The notes: generated from the sequence alone by a model not told the origin. Shown: positions 34,693-43,721, counted from the stretch's first letter. The stretch is DNA of 64,000 bases from Desulfovibrio aminophilus DSM 12254 (GCF_000422565.1 NZ_AUMA01000016.1:23628-87627); one strand, 5' to 3'. A program made the numbers and translations.

Positions 34693-34750
34693 CCAGGGGG
34701 CCAGGGGCCAGGGCCCCTGGCGGGGGGGGCAGGGGGCAATCCCCCTGGTG
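34693..34750. repeat. GC-rich self-complementary intergenic element
   Basis: A 58-base tract built from CCAGGGGCC and its complement plus long G and C runs; it can fold into several hairpins. A related sequence (GGACCCGCCAGGGGCC) ends the window at about 63976-64000. It probably belongs to an intergenic repeat family; copy number not determined. The 791-base gap 34651-35441 holds this, the terminator, and two degraded adhesin-like fragments; no intact gene. Confidence 0.5.
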
Positions 34751-34759
34751 CCCGGAAGA

Positions 34760-34960
34760 CAGTCTATTGACTGGGGCACGCCGCTGGTTCCGCCCGCGGC
34801 GTCGGTGGCGGTGTCCCTCATTGTGGTGGTTCCGCCGGGCTCCACGCCGAGCGCGCCGTCGGTGGTCAGTCTGGTCTGTTCACCCGTGTCGGAACCGCCG
34901 GAGACCTTCACGTTGCCGCCGGAGCTGATGGCGATGCCGACCGCGCCGGGGGTGCACAGA
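34760..34960 (-). pseudogene. Fragment resembling an autotransporter/adhesin passenger
   Basis: On the minus strand an open stretch reads GAVGIAISSGGNVKVSGGSD, then TRLTTDGALGVEPGGTTTM and DTATDAAGG, which is the repetitive Gly/Thr/Asn-rich style of pectin-lyase-like adhesin repeats. There is no start, signal peptide or C-terminal barrel. It is a leftover of a larger gene or a recombination cassette next to the intact autotransporter. Weak evidence. Confidence 0.35.
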
Positions 34961-35107
34961 AGAATTGCCTTCCCCAAAGGCAAAGCAAACTTCGCCAGCA
35001 ATTTCCTGGCAGCATGGAAAATCAAAACCATAGGCTCATCTCATGGATACGACACCCCCATCCATGCGCCTTACTGTGTCCTATGCGGAGCAAAGGCTAC
35101 CCCAGGG

Positions 35108-35213
35108 AACAGGATGACGTGCGGAGTGCGGTTGTGGGGCAGACGTTATCCAGCGGAAGCATATTCATCAGTGCGACACGCAAAACCGATAATTTGCAGG
35201 GCATAAAAAGCGA
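35108..35213 (+). pseudogene. Fragment resembling a filamentous haemagglutinin repeat
   Basis: In one plus-strand frame the translation includes VRSAVVGQTLSSGSIFISAT and KTDNLQG, similar in style to FHA/CdiA haemagglutinin repeats (x-G-S-x-L-x-x-G). It lacks start, end and flanking repeats and sits in less GC-rich DNA. The remaining bases up to 35441 show nothing else recognisable. Confidence 0.3.
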
Positions 35214-35441
35214 GTACGCACGCCTTCCCTCTCCAATCCGAACTTGATAGAGGATCTCTCCGAAATTCTGTTGATTCTTGGCACTCAAGGGCTGAATGGG
35301 ATCCCCCCCTTTTGGGCGGTTGCTCCGCATACGCATCATCGTGCCGCTGTGCGCATTTTCAGTCCAAGGTCGAGAGGTCCCTCAAGCGCTTCGCGGCGGG
35401 CACGAGCAGAGCATTACAGCCATGGCATGTAGAGAGACTGG

Positions 35442-38400
35442 ATGAAATTCAGAGTTTCCCTGCTGTTAGCGTGTGCGCTCTGCCTTGCCGCACAGTCCGC
35501 CTTCGCCGCCACCCAATATGCCGTTGGTCCCTTCATCTTGAACGTGCGTTCAGCGGGCGAGTCGTATCAGGAAGTCCCGCCGCCGTATCCGCCGACCATC
35601 GTCACCGGAGACTTCAGCGCGGCGGAGCTGGAAGCCATCATGGCGGGCGTCAATGTCTGGGTTGAACGGGTTGGCGGCAGCGCCTCCCCCGGCATCATCA
35701 TCAACCTGGCGAAGGTCGCCGACCCGAGCGGCACGGCCTACAACTACACGTACTACACAGGCCGCGAAAATCCCGACCTGTACGACTACCTCGTAAACGG
35801 CCAGTACCATGCCCCGAACCCCTCCCTCGGCTATCATACCGAGGTCGTCTACGCCATCGACTACCCGGCGACGCCCACGAGGCTGGGACTCGACGGCCAC
35901 CTTTGCTCCACCAGCATGGCTCACGAACTGATGCACGCCCTCGGCATGCACGGCGTGCTCTTGCGCCAGAACGACGGCCTCCCGTGGAACCAGACGACCT
36001 GGACGTTCGACGCGTCATCGGCGTGGGACTCGCACCTGTACGACGTCAATGGCGTCAAGGGCGAGCAGGGCAGCATCGTCTTCGACCCCGCAGAACCCAC
36101 CAACCGCTCCAACGGCAGTTTCGTGCTGCCGGACTTCAGCGCCGACCCCACGCACCCCATGCCCTCGCATCCGGGGCAGGTGAGCTTCTTTCCCACCTTC
36201 CATGGCCCGGCCGTGGACGCGCTCAGCAACGGCAAGGGGTTGCCCCTCGCCGGCGGCATCGGGGCAGACTACCGGATCGATGACGGCAATGTGCTGGGGC
36301 ACTCGGCCCTGCTGGGGTCGCTCATGTCTTGCTCGCCCGTTGCATTCGTGCTCTTTCCCGAGTTGGAGCTGGCTGCGCTCAAGGACATGGGCTATTCCGT
36401 CGACCTGAAGCAATTCTTCGGCAAAAGCTACTACCCAAGCAATCTGGGCGGCTTTCTGACCACCGACCCCGCCATGGCGCCCGGCAAGGTGGGAGCGTAT
36501 TTGGCCGAGACCGCGGACACCGTGGTCAATACCGCCGGCTTCAACAGCGCGGCCTCCTTCGGCACGGGCCTGCACGTCTACCGCGACAAGCTCAACGTCA
36601 CCCAGGCGGCGAACATCTACGCCAGCGGGAACGCGGCGGGCGGCATCCGCATCGACGGGGTGGGCAACACCCTGACCATCCCCAACGGGATCACCGTGTC
36701 CGCAAACGGAAATTACGGTACGGGCCTGCTCGTCTCCTACGGCAAGGGCAACGTCATCAACCTCAATGGCGTCGTCGAGGCCACCGGCCCTGAGGGCGTC
36801 GGCGCGGTCTTCGACACCGGCTCATGGTACTTGTCCTATTATTACATCCCGCCAGGCGCATATGGAGTCAACGCCGACTACCGCTACTTCTTAAGCAAGA
36901 TGAACTCCGACCTGAACGGGCCGCTGGTGGACTCCTTCAATATCGCAGGAAGCCTTACGGGCTCCTCCGCGGCGATACGGATAGGCTCCTATGCCTACGT
37001 CAAGGCCATCAACATCATGCGAGGAGCAGCCGTCACGGGCGACATTGTGAACGGGTGGAACCCCTGGGACATGGGTGTGTCGTCAAGCAACACAACGGCC
37101 CTGAACGTTGGCGTGAGCGATACGGCCGGAACGCCGGACAGCGCCTTCAACATGCGCTACGACGGCGACATCACCGGCCCGGCAAGCTTCAAAATGAACG
37201 TCGCCGGCGGCACATTCTCCTACAACGGCACGTACAGCGGCCTGGCCGCCACCGTGCAGGCCGGGGCCACCCTCAAGGGCAACGCCACCTACCAGCTCTA
37301 TGCCGACGGCACCCCTGCCGGGCAGGCCGCCCCGGGCGACGGCGCGTTCACCAACGCCGGAACCGTCGCGCCGGGCAACAGCATCGGCACGGTCAACATC
37401 ACCGGCAACTTCACCAACACCGGCACCCTGCTCATGGAGTTCGACGCCAGAGGGCAAACGGACAAGCTGAACGTCAGCGGCGTGTTCAACCACAACACCG
37501 GCGCAGGCGCAAAGGTGACGGTGGCGCCCGAGCCCGGGTACTACTCCGGCACCATGGCCATACCCTTTCCGAGCATGTTCAGCGGAGGCGGGGGCAGCAC
37601 CCTGCCCAGCATCATCGACAGCTTCGTGGCCCCAAACTCGCCCACCCTTGGCATGACGATGTCCGCCGGGCCGGTGTACACCGTGACCACCACGCGCAGC
37701 GCCAACGCATACAGCCAGTATGCCACAAGCAGCGACGCCGCCGACTTGGGCCGCGCCCTGGATGCAATTGCAGGCTCTGCCCAGAGCGACATGCAGCAGC
37801 TGTTCAGCGTGCTGGACTTTTCCTCAGCGGGCGGCGGCACCATCGCCACCGCCATGGTCGAGCTCTCTCCGGCGGCCTACAACAGCTCGGCCCAGGCCGC
37901 TCTCAACTCCAGCCGGATGCTCTCCAGCGCATTGTTGCGGGCCATGCAGCGGGCGCCGAGCTCCCTGGCGCGCGGCAAGAACGGCGGCGACAGCCCCGAG
38001 GTCTGGTCCGCCTATGCGGTGCCCTACGGCGGGTTGCAGCAGCAACGCACCCTGGGCGAGGCTCCGGGCTACAGCTCCTCAGACGCCGGCGTCTTCAGCG
38101 TCGTTGAGCGCGAATATGAAGATGGCCTCAGCGCGGGCTTTCATGTGGCGCTCACGCATCGCCAGGTGGATGTAAACACCCAGGCTGGCGGGCAAATGAA
38201 TACCGACGGCATGCATTTCGGCGTGCAGGCCCAGGTGCAGCCGAACCCTTCGGAAGGCGGGTACGCGCACGGCCTGGCGCGGGTCGGCATCGAGAACAAC
38301 ACCTCCCGGCGCAAAGTCGACTTCAACGGCTACCAGCGTACCAGCCAGGGAGAGTGGATAGGCTTGGCCAGTGGGGCGGATGTGGGCGCGGGCTACAATT

Positions 38401-38849
38401 GGCGTGTGGGGCCGGTGTCCTTCGGGCCGGTTGCCGACCTGGATTACGCCTTCAACTGGCGCCCGGCCGTGAGGGAGACCGGCGGCGGCGGGGCCGACCT
38501 CGCCCTGGACTCCGCCGGGCAACACAGCCTGCACTCGGCCCTTGGCGGGCAGCTGCAAACGGAACTCGGCCTTGATCAGGGCCAGCTCATCCAGGCCGGG
38601 TTGCGCGCAATGTGGCTGCGTGATCTCTTGGGCGACGCCATAACCACGCGCGGCAGCTTTGCCGACGCCGACGGCCCGAAGTTCTCGTCACACGCTCCTG
38701 CGCCGGCCAGAGACAGCTTGGGACTCAGCGCGCACGCTTCCCTGCTGCTGACGGACGGCCTGAGGTGCGGCGCCTTTGTCGGGACCGAGCTGTTCCGGGC
38801 AGGTTTTTCCAGCGTCGAGGGCGGCCTGTCCTTCAACTGGAATTTCTAG
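35442..38849 (+). CDS. Autotransporter with zincin-like passenger domain
   Basis: 1135 residues. Signal peptide MKFRVSLLLACALCLAAQSAFA. A passenger region of about 400 residues contains MAHELMHALGMHG (His161-Glu162, His165), a zinc-metalloprotease HExxH motif in a metzincin-like setting. A Gly/Asn-rich beta-helix-type stretch with an autochaperone-like segment (about 540-740) follows. The C-terminal 12-strand autotransporter barrel (about 860-1135) ends in aromatic SFNWNF. It would be secreted across the outer membrane by the type V route, displaying or releasing a protease. The third zinc ligand spacing is unusual (HExxHxxGxH). The upstream region carries adhesin debris. Confidence 0.85.
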   Translation: MKFRVSLLLACALCLAAQSAFAATQYAVGPFILNVRSAGESYQEVPPPYPPTIVTGDFSAAELEAIMAGVNVWVERVGGSASPGIIINLAKVADPSGTAYNYTYYTGRENPDLYDYLVNGQYHAPNPSLGYHTEVVYAIDYPATPTRLGLDGHLCSTSMAHELMHALGMHGVLLRQNDGLPWNQTTWTFDASSAWDSHLYDVNGVKGEQGSIVFDPAEPTNRSNGSFVLPDFSADPTHPMPSHPGQVSFFPTFHGPAVDALSNGKGLPLAGGIGADYRIDDGNVLGHSALLGSLMSCSPVAFVLFPELELAALKDMGYSVDLKQFFGKSYYPSNLGGFLTTDPAMAPGKVGAYLAETADTVVNTAGFNSAASFGTGLHVYRDKLNVTQAANIYASGNAAGGIRIDGVGNTLTIPNGITVSANGNYGTGLLVSYGKGNVINLNGVVEATGPEGVGAVFDTGSWYLSYYYIPPGAYGVNADYRYFLSKMNSDLNGPLVDSFNIAGSLTGSSAAIRIGSYAYVKAINIMRGAAVTGDIVNGWNPWDMGVSSSNTTALNVGVSDTAGTPDSAFNMRYDGDITGPASFKMNVAGGTFSYNGTYSGLAATVQAGATLKGNATYQLYADGTPAGQAAPGDGAFTNAGTVAPGNSIGTVNITGNFTNTGTLLMEFDARGQTDKLNVSGVFNHNTGAGAKVTVAPEPGYYSGTMAIPFPSMFSGGGGSTLPSIIDSFVAPNSPTLGMTMSAGPVYTVTTTRSANAYSQYATSSDAADLGRALDAIAGSAQSDMQQLFSVLDFSSAGGGTIATAMVELSPAAYNSSAQAALNSSRMLSSALLRAMQRAPSSLARGKNGGDSPEVWSAYAVPYGGLQQQRTLGEAPGYSSSDAGVFSVVEREYEDGLSAGFHVALTHRQVDVNTQAGGQMNTDGMHFGVQAQVQPNPSEGGYAHGLARVGIENNTSRRKVDFNGYQRTSQGEWIGLASGADVGAGYNWRVGPVSFGPVADLDYAFNWRPAVRETGGGGADLALDSAGQHSLHSALGGQLQTELGLDQGQLIQAGLRAMWLRDLLGDAITTRGSFADADGPKFSSHAPAPARDSLGLSAHASLLLTDGLRCGAFVGTELFRAGFSSVEGGLSFNWNF

Positions 38850-38871
38850 GTGTTCCATTTCTCCCCTTGAC

Positions 38872-38900
38872 CGGGGCTTGGGGGCAAAGCCCCAGAGGAT
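38872..38900. repeat. Hairpin after autotransporter gene; gap 38850-39188
   Basis: GGGGCTT...AAAGCCCC can pair just after the autotransporter stop but has no T-run. The 339-base gap has no convincing gene. A plus-strand frame from about 38930 to 39202 is open but lacks a ribosome-binding site. GGAGG at 39180 serves the next gene. No clear promoter could be named. Confidence 0.4.
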
Positions 38901-39188
38901 TCCAGGCGGGTTCGCGGGGCGGCCTGCCGATGCGAGGCGGAAGCAAGGCCTCGAGCTTCCGTGCCGGAACGTGGACCGGCCGCCACAAGGCCTGCCGACG
39001 CGGAATGTTGCCCGCGAAAATGCGTTCTGATAGCCTGATCAAGGGAGTATATCCTACCGGCCCGGCCCCGTCCCGCGAGACGCGCCCTCGGCGCCGGAGA
39101 TTCATGGCCGGGTGTGATGGCGTGCACCATGCCCGGCCATGCATGGGTCATGAGAGCACAGAGCTGAATACGCGACATGGAGGTTCTC

Positions 39189-40655
39189 ATGAAAATGCCT
39201 GAACATCCGGTGCTCCAGTACCGTTGGGCGCTACGGGATGGAAAAGAAGGGAAGGCCCTTGTGTATTACGGGCTGCGCAATCCGCCGCGCCAGCATGAGT
39301 CCGTGGTGTCCATTCCCAGCTTTCTCGCCGAGGCGCTGAACCGGCCCGACGGCTCGACCAGCCTGGACAGGCTGCCGCAGGCCGTACGCGAAAGCGAGGA
39401 CTTCCTGCACTTGGTGGAGCAGCGGATCGTGGTGGACCGGCCGGAGCAGCGCAAACCGTCCACGGCCGAGCACAAGCGGGCCTGCGTCCGGTGCGTGGCC
39501 GACGACCACCTGTTGCCCGGGCTGGAGTTCGATGAACGCGGTGTGTGCGCCTTCTGCCAGTGCTACGAGCTGGCCGAACGGGATGGCGGGTCCGCCGGAC
39601 CGCGCAACCAGGTGGATGACGCCGAACTCCTGTCCATCGCCGCCGCCAACAAGGAGTCCCGGTTCGACGTCATGGTCCTGTGCACCGGCGGCAAGGACTC
39701 CACCTATCTTTTATGGTATCTGGCCAAAAAGCTTGGGCTCCGCGTTCTCGCCGCATCCTGGAACATGCCGTACACCAACGAGACCTGCCGGAGAAATCTT
39801 CGCCGCGCTCTTGAACTGCTGCCACAGGTCGAGCTGGTGGAGCGGACCCTGCCCTGGAACGACATCCGCGCCGCCATGCGCGCCCAGTTCGGCAACGTGG
39901 GCGTGCCGTGCCTCTGCCCGGTGGTGGCCCATGTGTTGTTCTTCCCCCTGGCCACGGAGGAGCGGATTCCGATAGTCATGCAGGGGGTTGAGGAAGTGCA
40001 GCTGGCGGTCATGAGCTATGTGCTGCGCAACCTGCGGCCGGGCAAGGGACAGTCCAAGCCCGCGCCGCCGTCCATCCGCGAGCAGACCCTCCAGTTCCTG
40101 GAGATGGTGGCCGACGCTCCCGAACCGGCCGATCCCTTTTCCATGACAGCGGATTTCATCAACTACCAGCGGTCCATCCGGAGCGTCCTCGATCCGATCT
40201 ATGCGCCGTTCGACCGCATGCTGCGAAGGGCCAGACTGGACGAATCCGCGTTCCTGCCGCAGCTACGACGCCTCAGGACGAATGAGCTGTACGGCACGTG
40301 GTCGGAGGTGGCGGAGCTCATGCACAAGGAGATGGACTGGAGAATGCCGCCGGGGCAGAGGGGACTGCTGCACACCAGCTGCCGCATCGAGAAGGTCAAG
40401 GACTACTGCCAGTACATGCGCTTCCGCAACATGCGCTCCACCTACTTCCCGCAATCCATCGTGGAGGTGAGCGCCGGGGTCTTCTTCGGGCTGCTTTCCC
40501 GCGAGCAGGGACTGAAGGAGGTGGCGGAGTTGGGCTATCACCACGAGCCGGAGGTCATGGCCGAGCTGCTCGAAGACCTGAAAATGGGCGAGAGTGACCG
40601 CAAGCCCCATGGAGAAGCCGTCTATTCCCTGTGCAACTGCTCCGAAGGATTCTGA
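39189..40655 (+). CDS. PP-loop ATPase with Cys-rich motif, first gene of a three-gene novel operon
   Basis: 488 residues. An N-terminal domain (about 1-90; ...IPSFLAEALNRPDGSTSLDRL...) resembles small PqqD/RRE-like winged helices. Then a zinc/Fe-S type knuckle: Cys99, Cys102, Cys120, Cys123 (CVRCV, FDERGVCAFC). The PP-loop nucleotide site is CTGGKDST at 165-172. The knuckle plus FDE-x-GVC plus PP-loop order is that of the WbpG/PseA amidotransferase-like N-type ATP pyrophosphatases, which adenylate a carbonyl or acid before amidation or thiolation. PCLCP near 239 could add metal ligands. GGAGG precedes the ATG at 39189. A ThiF/E1-like gene follows 7 bases later. Confidence 0.8.
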   Translation: MKMPEHPVLQYRWALRDGKEGKALVYYGLRNPPRQHESVVSIPSFLAEALNRPDGSTSLDRLPQAVRESEDFLHLVEQRIVVDRPEQRKPSTAEHKRACVRCVADDHLLPGLEFDERGVCAFCQCYELAERDGGSAGPRNQVDDAELLSIAAANKESRFDVMVLCTGGKDSTYLLWYLAKKLGLRVLAASWNMPYTNETCRRNLRRALELLPQVELVERTLPWNDIRAAMRAQFGNVGVPCLCPVVAHVLFFPLATEERIPIVMQGVEEVQLAVMSYVLRNLRPGKGQSKPAPPSIREQTLQFLEMVADAPEPADPFSMTADFINYQRSIRSVLDPIYAPFDRMLRRARLDESAFLPQLRRLRTNELYGTWSEVAELMHKEMDWRMPPGQRGLLHTSCRIEKVKDYCQYMRFRNMRSTYFPQSIVEVSAGVFFGLLSREQGLKEVAELGYHHEPEVMAELLEDLKMGESDRKPHGEAVYSLCNCSEGF

Positions 40656-40662
40656 GGGGATC

Positions 40663-41463
40663 ATGAATGATGACTTCCTGAACCGGGCGCTGCCCATCTT
40701 CACCGAGGCGGGCTTCGCGGTCATCAGGAGCAAGCTCGTCGCCTTCGCCGGCCTGGGCGGCGTGGGCGGCGGCGCGTTTCTGGCCCTGGTCCGCTGCGGG
40801 GTGACGCGGTTCCGCCTGGCGGAAAACGGCGTCTTCGACCCCCCGGACATGAACCGGCAGGCCGCGGCCTTCGGCCACACCATGGAACGGCGCAAGCTCG
40901 AAGTCTATGCGGAGCTGGCCCGGTCCATCAATCCCGATGTGGACCTGGAACTCTTCCCGGAAGGGGTCGACGAGGACAACCTCGAACGGTTCCTGGCCGG
41001 AGCGGACCTGCATGTGGGGGTGATCGACGCGGAAAAGGGGGCCGAGGTCAAGGCCAAGGCTCCGGGCCTGATCCAAAAGCACGGCCTTCCCATGTTCACT
41101 TGCGGGGCCGTCGGTTTCGGCTCCGTGCTGGTGGGCCACGAGCCCGGCGGCATGATGCCGGAGGAGTTCTGGCGACTGGCGAAGGAGAAATCCAACGGCG
41201 GCGGCCTGATGCCGTCACTGCTCGAAGATTTCTTCAACCGTCCGGTGATGGAGCGCATCGCCCGGGGCTTGGCCTCCGGCAAAGCGCCCACCACGGCCAT
41301 CGGATGCTTGGCGGCGAACGCGCTGCTGGCTTGCGAAGTCCTCGTCTGCCTGTTGCGGGGCACCGGTCTGGTGGACCGCGAACCGATCTACGCCCCGCGG
41401 TTCACCATGGTGGATTTCCTCAGCCAGAGACTGATCGTGGGCGACGTGAGCCTTGGGGAATGA
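40663..41463 (+). CDS. ThiF/E1-like adenylyltransferase
   Basis: 266 residues of the E1/ThiF/MoeB Rossmann family. The ATP site is AFAGLGGVGGG (about 28-37) and the adenylate-binding segment is FDPPDMNRQ (Asn and Arg near 63-64). A cysteine in TCGAVGFGS (about 147) is near the place of a possible thiol intermediate. The C-terminal helix CLAANALLACEVLVCLL matches the family. Such enzymes activate C-terminal carboxylates of ubiquitin-like or sulfur-carrier proteins or peptides as acyl-adenylates. No ubiquitin-like or sulfur-carrier gene is nearby. The ATG at 40663 follows GAGGGGATC. Flanked on both sides by genes of the same operon (7- and 42-base gaps). Confidence 0.82.
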   Translation: MNDDFLNRALPIFTEAGFAVIRSKLVAFAGLGGVGGGAFLALVRCGVTRFRLAENGVFDPPDMNRQAAAFGHTMERRKLEVYAELARSINPDVDLELFPEGVDEDNLERFLAGADLHVGVIDAEKGAEVKAKAPGLIQKHGLPMFTCGAVGFGSVLVGHEPGGMMPEEFWRLAKEKSNGGGLMPSLLEDFFNRPVMERIARGLASGKAPTTAIGCLAANALLACEVLVCLLRGTGLVDREPIYAPRFTMVDFLSQRLIVGDVSLGE

Positions 41464-41505
41464 CGGCCCGCCTCCCTGGCGTGATCTTCCCCTCTGGAGC
41501 CGAAA

Positions 41506-42552
41506 ATGGACCGCAAGGAACTGATCCGCACGCTTGAGGAGTCGCGCCGGGAGATCGAGCCCGGCCAGGATGTCGGCATCGAGCCTTTTCGTCCCGAGGA
41601 CGCCCTGGGCGTCGCCCTGGCCTACCATGAGGCCTATGGCGACGCCTTTCCGCTTGAATATGTCTACGACCCGGCGGAGATCGCCCGCCGCAACGCCTCG
41701 GGCGACCTGCACACCGTGGTGGCCAGGACCCCCAAGGGGGAAGTGGTGGGACTTTTCGGGCTGTTCCGCCCCGCACCCAATCCCGAGGTCTACGAGGCCG
41801 GGCAGCTCATCGTCCTGAAAAGCTACCGGAAGCGCAACGTGGCCACGGCCCTGAGCGTGGAAGCGCTCGACAACCTTCCGGTGCGCCTTGGCCTGCCCGT
41901 CATGATCTGCGAGGCGCTCACCAACAACGTGGCCTCGCAACACTTGAGCGAGGTGAAGGGCATGACCTTCACCGGGCTTGAGGTGGAGTGCATGCCGTCC
42001 CTGGCCTCCGCCAAGGCGGACGGCCCGGCCCGCAACATTTCGCTGTTGCTGATGTTCAAGGTCTTCGACAAATCCGCCTGCGCCGTGCACCTGCCCGAGG
42101 CCTACCGGTCCTTCTGCCAGGCGGCCTACGCGGAGATGAACCTGCCCCGCACCATCCTGCCCGGGGCGTCTCCGGCGGGCGATACGGTGGTCGCGAGCCG
42201 GTTCGTCCTCCCGGAGATCGGGCTGGTGCGCCAGACCGTGCAACGCTGCGGCAAGGATCTTGGCGAGCTTGTCATCGCCTCCGAAGCCGCCGCCGGGGAG
42301 CGGGGCTTGGTCCAGGTGTTCCTGAACCTCGGCGACGCCGCCGCGCCCCAGGCCGTGGAGGCTTTGCGGGACAGGGGATATTTCTTCTCCGGCCTGCTGC
42401 CTTACTGGTTTGGGGCGGACGGCCTGGCCATGCAGAAGGTCGGCCGGGAGCCGGACTGGGAGGCCATTCAGGTCTGCGGCCCAAAAGCCGACGCGGTCCG
42501 CGTCATGGTTCGGGAAGACTTCAAACGCGCCTGGAAGGGCCGACGTTCATGA
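41506..42552 (+). CDS. Two-domain GNAT-like protein, last gene of PP-loop/ThiF operon
   Basis: 348 residues. The N-terminal half (about 20-160) is GNAT-like: VGIEPFRPEDALGVALAYHE, then VYEAGQLIVLKSYRKRNVATALS, the acyl-CoA-binding beta4-helix3 region, although the usual R-x-x-G-x-G is changed to K-R-N-V-A-T. The C-terminal half (about 190-345) looks like a second, degenerate GNAT copy. It lies 42 bases after the ThiF-like gene on the same strand, with a normal ATG after a purine-rich stretch. Together with the PP-loop and E1-like enzymes it suggests a small-molecule or peptide modification pathway. Function unknown. Confidence 0.72.
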   Translation: MDRKELIRTLEESRREIEPGQDVGIEPFRPEDALGVALAYHEAYGDAFPLEYVYDPAEIARRNASGDLHTVVARTPKGEVVGLFGLFRPAPNPEVYEAGQLIVLKSYRKRNVATALSVEALDNLPVRLGLPVMICEALTNNVASQHLSEVKGMTFTGLEVECMPSLASAKADGPARNISLLLMFKVFDKSACAVHLPEAYRSFCQAAYAEMNLPRTILPGASPAGDTVVASRFVLPEIGLVRQTVQRCGKDLGELVIASEAAAGERGLVQVFLNLGDAAAPQAVEALRDRGYFFSGLLPYWFGADGLAMQKVGREPDWEAIQVCGPKADAVRVMVREDFKRAWKGRRS

Positions 42553-42584
42553 TCTGAACCGCACGGGCGTTCCCCTTGCCGCCA

Positions 42585-43679
42585 TCAGACGGCGCGCGCG
42601 GAAACGGCCTCCCCGGCCGAGCCGGACAGCTGTGCCGCAGCGCGTTTTCCGATCAGGCCGAGAATGTTGTCGCGCGCGATCATGCGGGCCGTCTTCGGGG
42701 GCAGGCGATCCAGCAAGGCGTTGTACTTGAGGATGTTGGCGGGATACTTGTCCCAATGCCCCACCACGTCCGTGCCGACCATGAAGCGGCCGGGCCGGCG
42801 CGCGATCAGCTCCGCCCAGGTCGCGAAGGACGCCTCATCCTTGGCGATGTAGTTCTCGAACACCAGCCAGGAAAGATCGAAATAAAGGTTGGAGTGGCGC
42901 TGAAGCGCGCCCTCGGCGATCTCCGGCAGGTTGGAGAGCTCCACCCGGCGCGAGACGCCCACGTGCGCCCAGACGATGTTCGTCTTGCGGTTGTGGCGCA
43001 GGGCGTTCTCCATCTCCCCGAGGTAGAGGGGCTCGTCCATCTGCACGCCGGAGATGTTGTGATGAATGATGACGGGCATGCGCATTTCGGCGGCCAGGTC
43101 GTAGACGGGCAGCAGGGCGGGATGGTCCGGCCGGGGCGGCTCGCCGTAGGTCTGGGCCGTGAGGTCGTCGTGGCGGCACATGATCTCGCCGATGCCCGCG
43201 ATGAGGCCGGGATATTCGCCCAGAAGCCGCCGCAGGAGATCGGCCGCGTTCATGTCGTTGGCGTTGACGCCGCAGATGAAGGGCAGGAAGCGCGAGCGGA
43301 TGTGCGCCGGGGCCTGGGAAAGGTGCTTGAGCAACAGGAAGTCCGTGCCGGAATAGTAGTAGCAGCGCGAGTCGTTGGACAGGTAGTACTTGGGCTTCTT
43401 GGGCGCGGACGGGTCCCATTGCTTGATCATGGGCATCCCGAACAGCACGGCCCGCTCCACGTTGGCCGCGTTCATGGCCGCCACCAGCCGCTCCAGTCCG
43501 TCCGTGACCTGGAGAAAGTCCAGGTAGTGCAGATGGCAGTCCACATAGCTGTGGCCGGAAAACACGGGCGGCTCGGCGGCCTCGGGCTGGTTGGCCGACC
43601 CTGCGGCCAGCAGGCGGACGGGCAGGGACGCCAGACCGGCGGCGGCCAGGGACGCCTTGAGGAAATCACGACGCTTCAT
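42585..43679 (-). CDS. Tat-exported amidohydrolase-2 family metal hydrolase
   Basis: 364 residues. The signal MKRRDFLKASLAAAGLASLP has the twin-arginine motif RRDFLK. The mature part is a TIM-barrel metal hydrolase: DCHLHYLDF, IIHHNISG, WAHVG and GTDVVGHW carry the expected metal ligands. Family members decarboxylate or hydrolyse aromatic acids and lactones; the substrate is unknown. Convergent to the PP-loop/ThiF/GNAT operon, with only about 30 bases between stops. Whether it is related is not known. Confidence 0.85.
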   Translation of the reverse strand: MKRRDFLKASLAAAGLASLPVRLLAAGSANQPEAAEPPVFSGHSYVDCHLHYLDFLQVTDGLERLVAAMNAANVERAVLFGMPMIKQWDPSAPKKPKYYLSNDSRCYYYSGTDFLLLKHLSQAPAHIRSRFLPFICGVNANDMNAADLLRRLLGEYPGLIAGIGEIMCRHDDLTAQTYGEPPRPDHPALLPVYDLAAEMRMPVIIHHNISGVQMDEPLYLGEMENALRHNRKTNIVWAHVGVSRRVELSNLPEIAEGALQRHSNLYFDLSWLVFENYIAKDEASFATWAELIARRPGRFMVGTDVVGHWDKYPANILKYNALLDRLPPKTARMIARDNILGLIGKRAAAQLSGSAGEAVSARAV

Positions 43680-43721
43680 GCGGCCCTCCTCTTTTCGTTG
43701 AAAAGCATCCGGTTTCCGCGC

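Noticed and set aside
35276..35292. TTGGCAC as a sigma-54 promoter before the autotransporter
   Set aside because: The -12 TTGC element is absent at the required spacing (GGCTG instead).
38930..39202. Open frame before the PP-loop gene as a precursor peptide
   Set aside because: No ribosome-binding site, no leader-like features, Arg/Gly-rich composition typical of chance frames, and it overlaps the next start.
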